Shown in pieces: positions 51,650 through 61,856 of a stretch of 64,000 nt of DNA; the stretch's first letter is position 1; each line of letters begins with the position of its first letter. The notes beneath the pieces are model-generated. The model saw only the letters and a list, made by a program, of their open reading frames with translations. It was not told the origin of the DNA and ran no database searches. The stretch spans positions 505,292,942-505,356,941 of the forward strand of contig NC_081410.1 of assembly GCF_030272615.1 (NCBI RefSeq). The letters run 5' to 3'. The stretch comes from Cryptomeria japonica. Lineage: Eukaryota > Streptophyta > Pinopsida > Cupressales > Cupressaceae. The position numbers and the translations under genes were made by a program.

Positions 51650-52947
51650 TTGCAAACAAGTGTTGAACCCGATCAAGATATTCCCGAAGTAGTGAAAGAA
51701 CAAATGGCCAAAATCAGAGAACTTTTCTCACCATATAATATTCCTGTTAGATATAGTGGTGTAATTCTAGACAATGGTTCAAAGACAAATTCAAATGAAT
51801 ATGAATGGGGTCTAGATCTATCATCTGGTGTATTAAGTGAAGAAAAGGATGAAGAACAAGTAGCTATTACAAATGAAGACTCATCTTTCACAAAACAAAA
51901 AATAGAATTGGAAATAAGACAAGAGGAAATCAGGATTAAGAGGAAAGAGGCATGTGCAAACAACAAAATAAAGAGGATGAAAAAGAACAAGAAGTAACAC
52001 CACAAGAAACACAAACAATTATTCATTAATCATCAGAAGATCAACAAAATATCAAATCTCTATCAAATGTTGAGAAAGAAATACCAAGGTATGGAAGAAC
52101 CATGGAAGAACTAATAGATAGTCAAGCAGACTGACTATTAGTCCAGAAGAAGCTGAGTTCGAGAGAAGACAAAAGATAGCAAAAGAATCCTCTGTCATGT
52201 GCACGAGTATGCCAAATTCAAGATACAAGTGAATCTTTTGAAATTAATCAAGAAGAAACTTGTAGTATCAAAGATGTATGTGTTGATATAATCCATTCGT
52301 TTGAGGGACAAACGTCAGATGATGAGTCACTTGATTGTGAATCACAAAATACCAATCCTAATTTCATTAGAGCTGATTGGAGAGCACTTGGGAGAGACTA
52401 TCCTCAAGAGAGTTCTATCTATGACATTACCTACTCTATGCCAAATTATGAATATTATGTCATGAACTTTGAAACACCTAATAATGATGATAACTATGAT
52501 TTACCCCTGCTTCATCCAGAACTAATGGATTGGGATAACCTAGAAAACCGTGAATTGGATGTCTTTTCCAATGATCATGATTTAGCCGTATATCTTAATA
52601 TTGTTGAACCCATAACACCTAAGATATCTTCCACCGCAGAATTGAGTAACGCTTCTTGCAGTCAGGAGAGTGCCAAACTTTCCAGTCACAAAATTGAAAT
52701 AAAACAAGGAAAAAGACCTAGTGCTGAAAACCATTTCATGGCAACACTAGATCAATCAAGAGGAAAAATAAAGGACGTATCTGACGGTGAAAACCTTTTT
52801 GAGGCTCTAGAAGATGGAAAGTTTGACATCCTCCCTGCATATTTTTCAGGAGAGATCTGCTATTTTAATAGGGCCAACAGAAGCAATAAACATTGGCACA
52901 ATAAAGGATCCCAAGGTCCTTCATCTTGCTGCATCATTATCAGATGA
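51650..52947 (+). pseudogene. Acidic linker between G-patch and RT
   Basis: Two frames: 51650-51997 (ELFSPYNIPVRYSGVILDNG...EYEWGLDLSSG) and 52438-52947 (DDNYDLPLLHPELMDWDNLE...ENLFEALEDGKFDILPAYFS). The latter is clearly homologous to 63620-62925 on the minus strand (NLSKAPEDGRLDILPASYEE), so the linker is a real, conserved part of these polyproteins. No known domain. Frame changes separate it from its neighbours. Confidence 0.7.
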
Positions 52948-52960
52948 AGATAGGAAATAA

Positions 52961-54118
52961 TACATAGAATTCTTCAAACAAAGACAAATAAATTTTTCTT
53001 GGTCCTATGCAGACATGCCAGGACTTGATCCAAATCTTATCATGCATCATCTCAATGTGGATCCAAAAGCAAAACCAGTTAAACAAAAGCTAAGGAAGAT
53101 GCATCCACACATCTCTCTCCTTGTAAAAACTGAGCTAAAGAAACTATTGGATGTGGGTTTTATAAGACCTGTGGCCTATCCATAATGGGTCTCTAGTATT
53201 GTTCCAGTGTCAAAGCCAGATAAAAGCAAAAGAGTTTGCACCGACTTCAGGGATTTGAACAAAGCATGTCCCAAAGATGATTTCCCACTACCCAACATTA
53301 ATATAATTGTAAAAATATCAGTAGGACATGAAATGCTTTCATTAATGGATGGATTCTCGGGGTACAATAAAATAAGAATCACCCTTGAAGATCAAGAAAA
53401 TATAGCATTCACCTGTGCATGGGGTACTTATTGCTGGAACGTTATGCCATTTGGGCTTAAGAATGCAGGAGCAACTTATTAGAGAGCCATGACAACAATT
53501 TTCCATGATATGATGCATACATTTATGAAAGATTATGTAGATGACATACTTGCAAAATCTCATACAAGGAAAGAACATTTGAACATCTTGGGGAAGATCT
53601 TTGACAAGCTTGAACAATATCAGTTAAGATTGAATCCAAAGAAATGTGCATTTGGAGTAACCTCTGGAAAAATTCTTGGGTGCATTATATCAGCTCGTGG
53701 AATTGAAGTAGATCCAGAAAAGGTCAAAGCCATCATGGAAATGGAGTCACCTAGGAACATAAGTCAATTGCGTTGTCTACAAGGGAGATTGCAATCAATC
53801 AAAAGATTTGTCTCGCAATTAACAAATATATGTCATCCATTCACTCATCTTTTATATAAGAATGTTCCATTCAAATGGGATCAGAAGTGTGAAGAAGCTT
53901 TTATGCAAATCAAAGAATATCTTATGAATCCTCCAGTACTTGTATCACCAATCAAAGGGAAACCATTGTTGCTTTACATCTCAGCAACAAATGTATCACT
54001 AGGAGCTCTTTTAGCACAACATGCTGAAGAAGGGAAAGAAAGAGCAGTGTATTACATTAGTAGAACACTTGTAGGCTATGAATTGAACTATACATCTGTA
54101 TATGGTGAAAATGGATAA
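52961..54118 (+). pseudogene. Ty3/gypsy reverse transcriptase, cut at start of RNase H
   Basis: Frame from IEFFKQRQINFSWSYADMPG. Shows CTDFRDLNKACPKDDFPLPN, LMDGFSGYN, VMPFGLKNAGATY and the catalytic YVDD (in DYVDDILAKSHT), then GRLQSIKRFVSQLTNICHPF and the RNase H beginning (LLLYISATNVSLGALLAQHA). Stops at 53183 (TAA) and 53480 (TAG). Homology to RNase H ends about 25 bp before the LTR at 54125. Confidence 0.9.
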
Positions 54119-54124
54119 CAACAA

Positions 54125-54876
54125 TGTTGAAAGACCAAATGAATTCAACCACAAAACCCTAGCCTAACAACAACAAAGATCCACCATAACATATGAAGAT
54201 TACCTAAGACAATGCAAATCAAATGAAACCACAAAGATTATACCATCACATGTCCAATAGGGTTTGAATCTCCATTCTTCCTATCTCCATTGATCTTGCT
54301 TGATATATTTGCTCTCAGATTTTATGTGCACAAGAGCTCAACAAAGAATGGAAATGTGGTTGCAAGTAGGATCGCATATGAAAGTTCAAAGGCGTAGTGT
54401 CGTCAATTGATCAAGTAGTCAGGGTTGATAATGAAGGAAGCATCTCCTTATATAGAAGACACTATAAGAAATGGAGGGATAAGATTGAGAGGTGTAAAAG
54501 ATAAATGGTCGGCTATGATTAGAGGGTAGGTAAAAGAAATAATAAAATAATGAGAGGGTAGGTAGTGTATGAATTAAGAGATGAATGACATGTGTCATAG
54601 GTTGAAAAGGTTAATGAATTAATTAAATAAATAAAGATTTATTTAATTAATAGAGGAAGTGGGATCAATTAAATAAATAAGATATTTATTTAATTTAGGA
54701 AAAAGGATAATTTAAATAAATAAATGTATTTATTTAAATGAGAAATAAGGCTAGAAGAGGATAAATGAATTAATTAAATAAATAAAGATTTATTTAATTA
54801 ATAGAAGAATTAGGCTAAAATAATTAAATAAATAAAATATTTATTTAATTAGACTGGACAATTTTAGGTGTCTACA
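54125..54876 (-). repeat. 3' LTR of the minus-strand Ty3/gypsy element
   Basis: 752 bp. On the minus strand it runs TGTAGACACCTAAAATTG...CTTTCAACA, with proper TG/CA ends, and contains TATATAAGGAGA. The inner edge is preceded by a polypurine tract, which identifies it as the 3' LTR. The start is A/T-rich with repeated ATTAAATAAATA words, shared in style with the LTR at 45135. The 5-bp flank outside is AACAA; the matching target duplication would be beyond the window. Confidence 0.85.
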
Positions 54877-54892
54877 TTTTGCCCCTCTTTGA
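54877..54892 (-). promoter_or_regulatory. Polypurine tract (plus-strand primer)
   Basis: The minus strand reads TCAAAGAGGGGCAAAA directly before the LTR's TGTAGACA. RNase H-resistant purine runs at this position prime second-strand synthesis in LTR retroelements. It sets the orientation of the element. Confidence 0.85.
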
Positions 54893-55130
54893 GACAATGC
54901 AACTTGTCGCGTTGTTTCAAAGAAGATAATATGAACTGATACAAAGTTGCCCCAAGATGGGAATGATATTCCCCCTCGAGAGATTGAATGAAAATATCTA
55001 AAAAGATCACAGACAATCTCTTGATAAGAAAGAAAGGCTAGAATGGACAGACCGGATAGGATGGAGTGATAGAGTCACGGGATAAAGAAGACTGACTCGA
55101 AAAACGAGAGCTAGGGCTAGGGCTAGGGTA

Positions 55131-55231
55131 GTCTATAAGATAGACCACGAGGGGAATACATCCTCATTGTCATCCACACATCCAAGAGATTAGAGTGCAG
55201 AGAGAAAATAGAGCAGCAACAATTAGCAGCG
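55131..55231 (+). promoter_or_regulatory. Candidate promoter of the antisense PMD gene
   Basis: GTCTATAAGATAGAC (55131-55145) is a TATA-like box inside a small palindrome, about 100 bp before the ATG at 55232. Just before it is a GCTAGG run (GAGAGCTAGGGCTAGGGCTA). The interval to the ATG is purine-rich and lacks other ATGs in frame. A suggestion from position only. Confidence 0.4.
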
Positions 55232-55412
55232 ATGGCATTGGTGCATAGATTCGATCGCGTTCGCCGATTTCAGAGGCCAGCAGATGCAGGAGAGCCGGTA
55301 AGTACCTCAAAAACCTCCTTGTACTTTGTCACATTAATTGTTGTCATTAATGCATGCTAGGTAGTGAAATAAATGCACTTTAGGATAATGTCAAAAAATG
55401 TCAAAAACATGT

Positions 55413-55670
55413 AGGCGCGTCTGCGTTGGTGCCAGGTGCATCTAGGTTGGCTAGGCGCGTCTGTGTTTGTGCCAGGCGCGTCTGTGCTGGAAAAAGCATC
55501 TGTGCAAAATGCGAGCACGTCTGCGTTGTGCAAGTGCGTTTGTGCAATGTGGGCACGTCTGTGTAGGACAACGCGTTTGTGCAGAGCATTGGCACGTCTG
55601 TGTATTTCAGGCGCGTTTGTGTAGTCTGTAAGTGCGTTTATGTCATGAAGGCACGTTTATGTCTTCAAGG
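55413..55670 (+). repeat. 20-bp-period array in the PMD gene intron
   Basis: About thirteen units with core (G/C)(C/A)GCGT(C/T)TGTG. Core positions give spacings of 18-21 bp (about 55413, 55434, 55453, 55474, 55492, 55513, 55532, 55551, 55569, 55590, 55609, 55630, 55649). It recalls the GCGC-TTTG core of the arrays in the + strand element's leader. GC and CpG are much higher than in the surrounding intron. Confidence 0.8.
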
Positions 55671-55676
55671 TCAAAT

Positions 55677-55862
55677 CGACAGTTCTGTGATGAACATACG
55701 CTGTCGATTGGATAAGCTGCTGAGAGGATACACTCAAGCAAGTCCTCTAGGGAAGACTAGGATAGCAGATAGGGCTAGGATTGACAATTCTGTGATAGAA
55801 CATATGTTGCCAATTAGGAAACTACTCAAGAGGATACACTCAAGTATAGTCCTAGGATAGGA
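55677..55862 (+). repeat. Diverged duplication of about 100 bp in the PMD gene intron
   Basis: (C/T)GACA(G/A)TTCTGTGAT with GAGGATACACTCAAG and GTCCT(C)TAGG occurs at 55677-55770 and 55780-55862 in the same order. It lies between the 20-bp array and the 35-bp array. Confidence 0.7.
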
Positions 55863-55869
55863 TAGATCA

Positions 55870-56095
55870 AGGCACTTTGTGATGAACAGTGAGTACCAAG
55901 ACATAGTACTTTGTGATGAATAGGGAGTACCAATAGGAGCAACACTTTGTGATGAACAGGGAGTGCAAATATGAGCAACACTTTGTGATGAACAGGGAGT
56001 GCTAAAACGTAGTACTTTGTGATGAATAGTGAGTGTCACTAGGATAAATAGCAACACTTTGTGATGAACAGTGAGTGTCACTTTGACTGACATGA
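55870..56095 (+). repeat. 35-bp-period array in the PMD gene intron
   Basis: ACTTTGTGATGAA(C/T)AG(T/G)GAGT recurs at about 55874, 55908, 55944, 55980, 56014 and 56056, with a partial copy at 56080. Spacing is 34-36 bp except the last (42). It ends about 20 bp before the intron's acceptor. Confidence 0.85.
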
Positions 56096-58043
56096 TTGTT
56101 TTGCTTGACTGCAGGAGTACTTACCTATGCTGGAGTCACGAGAGAGATTCCCGTCGACGCAGAGGTTACGACCATAGTTGACCTTCGAGGATAGGGCTGC
56201 CATTGAGGTTATGAGTCTGCGATACATTCTGTATGTGCCTGAGTTTCGGGCGAACATGGGTTTGCTGACTGCTTTAGTTGAGAGATGGCATTCTAAGACA
56301 TGCACTTTTCATTTGTCGATGGGTGAGATGACAGTCACCTTGGAGTATGTTTATAGGATATTGAGGATACCGATCGATGAGGAGCTGATATCCTATGATC
56401 GAGATGGAGACAGGGAGGCCCTGAGATGAGTGTTCCAGGATCCGGGACTAGAGATGAGGGATGGACACGTGGCATGGGACACGATGACAATGACAGGACT
56501 AACACTACCAGCAGTGCTAGGAGGAGTGATCAGTGGGTTCCTTTGTCCAGATAGGGTGACACGGGGGTTGGCTGTAGGTTGGGGGAGCACCTTGGAGACA
56601 CTGACTACACAACATACCAGATATGCCTAGGAACCGTGCATGCTGGCACACTTATACTATGAGCTGCATCAGTTTGTTTATCATGGATCCGTAGGATTGG
56701 GCTGCGAAGTTACCTTGTTGCAGGTTTGGGCATATGAGCATCTGTCGGTGACCTGAATGATTCATTTTAGAGGCAGGGGCCATGGGCGCAGTTTTGTGCA
56801 TTTATATGATATGATTACCTCGTAACCGCGGATTGGGAGACTGGAGCACTGGCGCAGAGTCATTGATGAGATTGACACTGTGGTATGAAGACCATACCGA
56901 GAGTGTGAGGCATGGGAGGATGATGTAGTGGAGCTGCCATACACCTTCAGGAGCAGGTATCTGATTGGGTGGATGCCCTATGTACTGGAGAGACAGTTGG
57001 TTGACAGGATATGCAGGCAGTTTGGCAGGATTCAGCGGATGCCATGGGGTTCCGGGATGTATGCTCGGACAGTCAGGGATCAAGCACAGTTCAGGCCGTT
57101 GCTATCATATGATCAGATAGTGATGCAGCTGGTAGAGATGGTGCCCATGCCTTGGGATATGTGGCCAGAGATAGAGGATGTAGGGATGGATGCAGAGTAC
57201 ACTGCATATTGGGCTGAGCATCCATTTCCACGACTGACAGACCCAGGGGAGCAGATAGATGGAGATGGTGGGGGGGGATGAGGATGATGATGGAGATGGT
57301 GGGGGGAGAGGCCGATGAAGGAGGCGGGGTGCAGTTGGAGAGAGGAGAGTGGTTCCGCGGAGAGAGGGTGGAGAGGAGAGGCAGGCTCGGGTGGTGAGGG
57401 GTCGCGGTGGATTTCCATTACAGGTGCCAGCAACACAGGGTCCTAGACAGGTGCAAGGACAGGGACAGAGGCAGGTACAGGTACAGGCAGAGGCAGAGGC
57501 ACAACCACTAGTACAGGGGGAGCCACAGGCAGAGCGACAGACACAGGTACAGGGGGCTGAGGAGGAGGAGGATGAGCTGCTTGAGCTGAGGGAGATCTGC
57601 CATGGATAGGTAGATGAGATCCAGGATCTGGAGAGGGAGACAGCTAGGCTTAGAAGACAGCTGAGGGATACTGAGCGTGAGCGGGATCAGGCTATCCAGT
57701 GTTATACTGAGGCTGGGACAACATTGAGGGCTAGGAGGCAGGCGAAAGAGGACACAGGGGCTGGATACACCTATGTTCTGTGGGCAGGGGAGGAGATAGG
57801 GTATTGGCGAGACCTATACTACGGGGCAGTGCCACCAGAGCAGCGGGCGAGGAGCTTCCACAGACCATCGCGGACAACGATGGCTATAGGAGGGAGTTAG
57901 AGGAGACAGGCGTCCAGCGGTAGGGTTATGGGTCCTCCACCACCACCAGATAGAGCGGATAGGAGGGATGATCCTGGGGTGGGTCCTTCTAGGGCTCAGA
58001 CTCCATCGAGGCCAGGCGACTTTGAGGGAGGGAGTTCATCATA

Positions 58044-59762
58044 ACCATAGAGGGCTCCCTATGTATCAGTTTTGTACTATTTTGTATGATGATGTAGACA
58101 CCTTCAGGTGATTGTAGCCATATGATTTTGACATCATTGTATAATGACACTTTTAATTATATATATATGAGATGATTCATCTTTGTGGTAGCTATATGCA
58201 TGTGTACCTATGTGATGAGATGTTTCTATGATGTGTGTTTCTATGTGATGGTTATGTTATGGATGCAAATATGTACATGATGCAATGCAATATTTTTGAT
58301 CTTTTATGTTTTTAATATGTTATGTATGATGCAAATGTGAATGTATGAAATGCAGATGAATATGATAATGCAAATGACTATTTACATGATAAAAATGTAA
58401 GATGTGCTAACATGTGTTGTGTGCAGGATGTGATGCAATTGTGATATCTATATGTATGTATGGAATTCTTAATATGTGATAATGCAGGTGCAACTACATG
58501 AGATGCGAATATTTTTGGCATGTCATTATACTCAGTCATGTGATAGCAGCTACACGGACTCAAGAAGGACGATGGAAGTCAATCAAGAAAAGGGGAATGA
58601 AAGATAAAAGATATGAAAGTGAAAAGAGCTTCTTGTGCGTTATCATCATTGAGCTTTATTATGGCAAAATAGGTTATGACAATCGAGGCATATGTTCGAC
58701 CCAGAAAGTCATTGTACCTGTTTGCATGGAGATAAGACAGTCACAAACAAGGAATGCCCCAGTTCACACTAGACTCACAATGTCCTCATATCCCTGGACA
58801 AGTCATATCATTACTAAGAGACAATCCACAGACAACAAAAGAAAAATAGGTGACGATACCCCATCCTCGCCTTTCTAGTCAAAGACATCCTGGAGATAAA
58901 AATCTCTAGTCAGAGACATCCTGGAAAAGCTAAAAGACATGTCACCAAAAAGATAAAATCAAAAGAAAATCAAGACTCGACACCAACATTCACTGTAGTC
59001 CTCAAGTTTAGTGTCTCTTGTCACTTATATAAGTCTTATTTGATTGTGGTCACAATGTTTACTTTCTCAAAAAGGATAGATAGCACCGAACCATAATGTT
59101 GTCTGAGTCTGTTGAAAGATTTTATTTGTTGAAGCCCATTGTTGTTGTTGTGTCTCATCTGAAACTGACTGAATCTATGAAATTGATACTTTATTATGGA
59201 GAAGACGTAACTTTATTGCGGATTGATGATGCCAGTGTTGCTTTATTGCGGATTGTGTGTGGATAGACTGAAGAAAATTGGAAGAAACTGTACTCCTCAA
59301 AACATGTGATGTTCTTAGTTCCACACCCATCACTAGACATAGGATCTACCTTAGCCACAGATAGGAGCTGATTTATTATGGATGGAAAGAGGGGGAAAAT
59401 GAATGTTTATTATGAATGGCTAACCAATCTTAGGTAGATCAATAACATGCCATGATGGGAATGGGTAAGTTTATTATGAATAGATAGGTTGTGAGTGTGT
59501 TCAAAGTGAAAGGATGAAAGTGAATCCTGAAGGAGGGAGGAGCAATGTCTCTACACATGGAGTTGGTGACCCAGTTTTCACCATGGTACTTTCCCAGGGC
59601 ACCACCGAAGTGGTTTTCACCGTTGGACGAAATGTTTTTTCTTTACTTTTTTGATTTTTTTGATTTTTTTGTATTTTTTGAATTTTTTTGATTTTTTTGT
59701 ATTTTTGTATTTTTTTTTGATTTTTTTGTATTTTTGAATTGGGATAATCTAAAGAGCTATGT
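58044..59762. other. Spacer between antisense PMD gene and integrase
   Basis: No gene recognised. 58080-58500 is A/T-rich with many ATG-rich words (TGATGCAAATG). CTAGTCA(A/G)AGACATCCTGGA occurs twice near 58879-58925. 59638-59745 is a T-rich tract of TTTTTTGAT/TTTTTTGTAT repeats that yields a false Lys-rich minus-strand frame. 59520-59630 is non-repetitive and may be part of the element's 3' region after integrase. Confidence 0.5.
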
Positions 59763-61000
59763 TTAAAACTTGCGAAGGTGCATGATATTGATAGGATCCT
59801 CCAAGGATTCACCCTCTGTGGTTGAGAGTTGATATGCACCAGATCCATATGCTGTTGTGATGATGTAAGGACCAAGCCAGTTTGGTTCGAACTTGCCCTT
59901 CTTCTCTTTGTCTTGCTGATTTTTAGGATTTTCTTTGAGAACCAAATCACCTACCTCAAATGTGCGAGGCTTGACTTTATGATTGTAGCTATGACTCATT
60001 CGTTGTTGATAAGCCTTGAGATGATTAAAAGCAGTTTGTCTTCGTTCATCCAATAGTTCAAGTTCTTGCAAGCGAGAGACCTTGTAGTCTTCATCACTGA
60101 TAATGTTTTACAAAGAGACTCGTAAAGAGGGTAACTCCTCAATAGGCAAGATAGCTTCGGTGCCATAAACAAGTGAATAGGGTGTAGCTCCTGTAGGTGT
60201 GCGGATGCTTGTACGGTAAGCCCAAAGTGCGGGATTAAGTTGGATATGCCAATTACGGCCAGTGTCGTCGACTGTCTTTTTTAAGATTTTAAGGATTGTT
60301 TTATTAGACGCCTCAGCTTGACGATTACCTTAGAGATAATAGGGTGTGGAAAAATGATGGGTAATATGGAAGAGGTCACAGAGTTCACGAACATCCTGAT
60401 TTTTGAAGGGACGCCCGTTATCAGTGATGATGGAAACAAGAATACCGTATCGACAAATGATATAGTTGAGAATGAATGTAGCAATTTGTTTTCTAGTGAC
60501 TTGTGTGAGAGGCATGACTTCGATCCATTTTGTGAAATAATCTGTGGTAGTGATGATGAATTTATGACCGTTGGAAGATGGAGGGTGAATCTTGCCTATG
60601 AGATCAAGTCCCCACTGACAAAAGGGCCAAGGAGTCGCAATTGGTTGAAGTTCTTGCGCTGGCGCATAAATGAGGTCTCCATGAAGTTGACACTGCTTAC
60701 ATTTCTTGACAAACTAATATGAATCTTTTTCCATATTGGGCCAGTAATATCTAGTCCTGATGAGTTTCTTGGCTAAGGTAGGACCACTAGAATGTAGACC
60801 ACATATCCCTTCATGTACTTCACGTAACACAATTTGAGCTTCGTCGCTTTCTAAACATCTAAGAAGAGTGCCATCTAGACCTCGACGGTATAGGATATCG
60901 GCTAAAATGATATATCGAGAAGATTGGCAAATGAAAGTGCGACGTTGGTTATTGGATAGGTCAAGAGGTAGGGTATTGTCATAAAGGTATGCAAAAATGG
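59763..61000 (-). pseudogene. Ty3/gypsy integrase
   Basis: Inserts element cDNA. The zinc-binding HHCC begins HEGICGLHSSGPTLAKKLIR and ends KCKQCQ. The catalytic core has WGLDLIGKIHPPSSNG (first Asp), TTTDYFTKWIEV, SIITDNGRPFKNQD (second Asp) and NRQAEASNKTI (Glu). The C-terminal GPY-type module WLGPYIITTAYGSGAYQLST ends at MHLRKF and TAA (59763-59765). Stops at 60714 (TAG), 60330 (TAA) and 60108 (TAA); no frameshift. Confidence 0.9.
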
Positions 61001-61856
61001 AACCGTATAACTGGGACTCAAGACCAACAACACATATCATCTCAGTAGGAGTGATTTCATATGAGGGAACCAAAAGTTTATCCATCAAGAACTCATAGCG
61101 GGTCTCATTTGGTGGTAGATCAATTAGTGAAGCAATTGTAGCCATGACATCCACGACTTTATTCTGCTCTCTTGGTATCTGCTCAAAGTCTATCTTCGTG
61201 AAATTTTGTTTCAAGTCATCCACCATTTTTTTGTAGGGAATTAATTTCTCATCCTTTGTTTGGTACTCATTAGTTGCTTGACGAATTACAAGTTGAGAGT
61301 CCCCAAAAATATGAAGTTCCTGGATCTTCCACTGAACTGCAATCCATAATGCAGTTGTTAATGCCTCATATTCCGCTATGTTATTAGTGCAGGAAAATGA
61401 TAATCGATATGATTTTGGTATAGAATCCCCTTGAGGGTTTATAAAGAGGATGCCGGCTCCTGCCCCATGCTGTGTGTATGAGCCATCAAAGTATAGTTGC
61501 CAAGGCTTTGCATGTGACACTGTTAAAATAGATTCATCTGGAAATTCTAAAATTAGAGGAACATCATCTAATATGCGAGCATCTGCTAACTGATATGCTA
61601 TAGCTTGTCCTTTTATTGCTTTTCTGTCCACATACTCGATGTCGAATTCACTTAGGAGCATCACCCATTTGGCTAGTCGCCCATTAAGTGTTGCTTTATT
61701 GAGAAGGTATTTCAATGGATCGATCTTTGCAACCAACTTAGTCTTATGAGTTAGCATGTAATGTCATAATTTCTACGAAGCAAAGACCACAACGAGACAT
61801 GCACGCTCAATTGGTGTGTAGTTTAGCTCATATCCCACCAATGTGCGACTGATATA
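61001..61856 (-). pseudogene. RNase H end plus second, archaeal-type RNase H (aRNH)
   Basis: Removes RNA from RNA/DNA hybrids. The frame from 61757 begins in the first RNase H (MLTHKTKLVAKIDPLKYLLN, FDIEYVDRKAIKGQ). A second RNase HI-like domain follows: QLYFDGSYTQHGAGAGILF (D), NNIAEYEALTTAL (E), FGDSQLVIRQ (D), REQNKVVDVMA (D), i.e. a complete DEDD set by eye. Dual RNase H is diagnostic of the Tat lineage. Two stops lie just before the ATG (TGA 61764-61766, TAG 61773-61775). Confidence 0.88.

Larger units (their letters stand above)
45135..54124 (+). mobile_element. Ty3/gypsy LTR retrotransposon with G-patch, 3'-truncated
   Basis: Order: 5' LTR (45135-46230), PBS, 2.3-kb leader with two 21-bp-period arrays and a conserved-looking structured middle, gag (48559-50337), protease (50507-50914), G-patch (51102-51485), acidic linker (to 52947), RT (52961-54118). 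RNase H is cut off after its first residues and integrase is absent, where the minus-strand element's LTR begins at 54125. The layout (long leader, CX2H-type knuckle, DGG protease, linker before RT) fits the Tat/Ogre side of plant Ty3/gypsy, as does its close relative at 54.1-64 kb. Several frame changes from protease on show an older copy. Confidence 0.85.
55232..58043 (+). pseudogene. Antisense plant mobile domain (PMD/MAIN-like) gene, spliced, decayed
   Basis: Exon 1 55232-55297 (MALVHRFDRVRRFQRPADAG) ends at CCG|GTAAGT; exon 2 starts at 56115 after CTGCAG. Exon 2 reads EYLPMLESRERFPSTQRLRP, then AIEVMSLRYILYVPEFRANM, LLTALVERWHSKTCTFHLSM, GEMTVTLEYVYRILRIPIDE, ACMLAHLY-like PCMLAHLYYELHQFVYH and LLQVWAYEHL, the PMD fold of MAIN-like proteins and TE-borne relatives. 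Six stops in frame (56175, 56427, 56628, 56754, 56823, 56886). An 8-G run near 57270 shifts the frame; a Gln/Glu-rich coiled-coil tail (to about 58043) follows. PMD proteins are linked to TE silencing and meristem maintenance in plants; the role inside retroelements is unknown. It lies antisense between integrase and 3' LTR. Confidence 0.85.

Noticed and set aside
55105-55130. Telomere-like GCTAGGG repeat
   Set aside because: Only three short units and not the plant TTTAGGG motif; treated as a local repeat in the antisense gene's upstream region.
59501-59950. 149-codon Lys-rich minus-strand frame
   Set aside because: Overlaps the integrase C-terminus in another frame and runs through the T-rich tract 59638-59745; a shadow.
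60318-60722. 134-codon + strand frame
   Set aside because: Antisense shadow of the integrase coding region.
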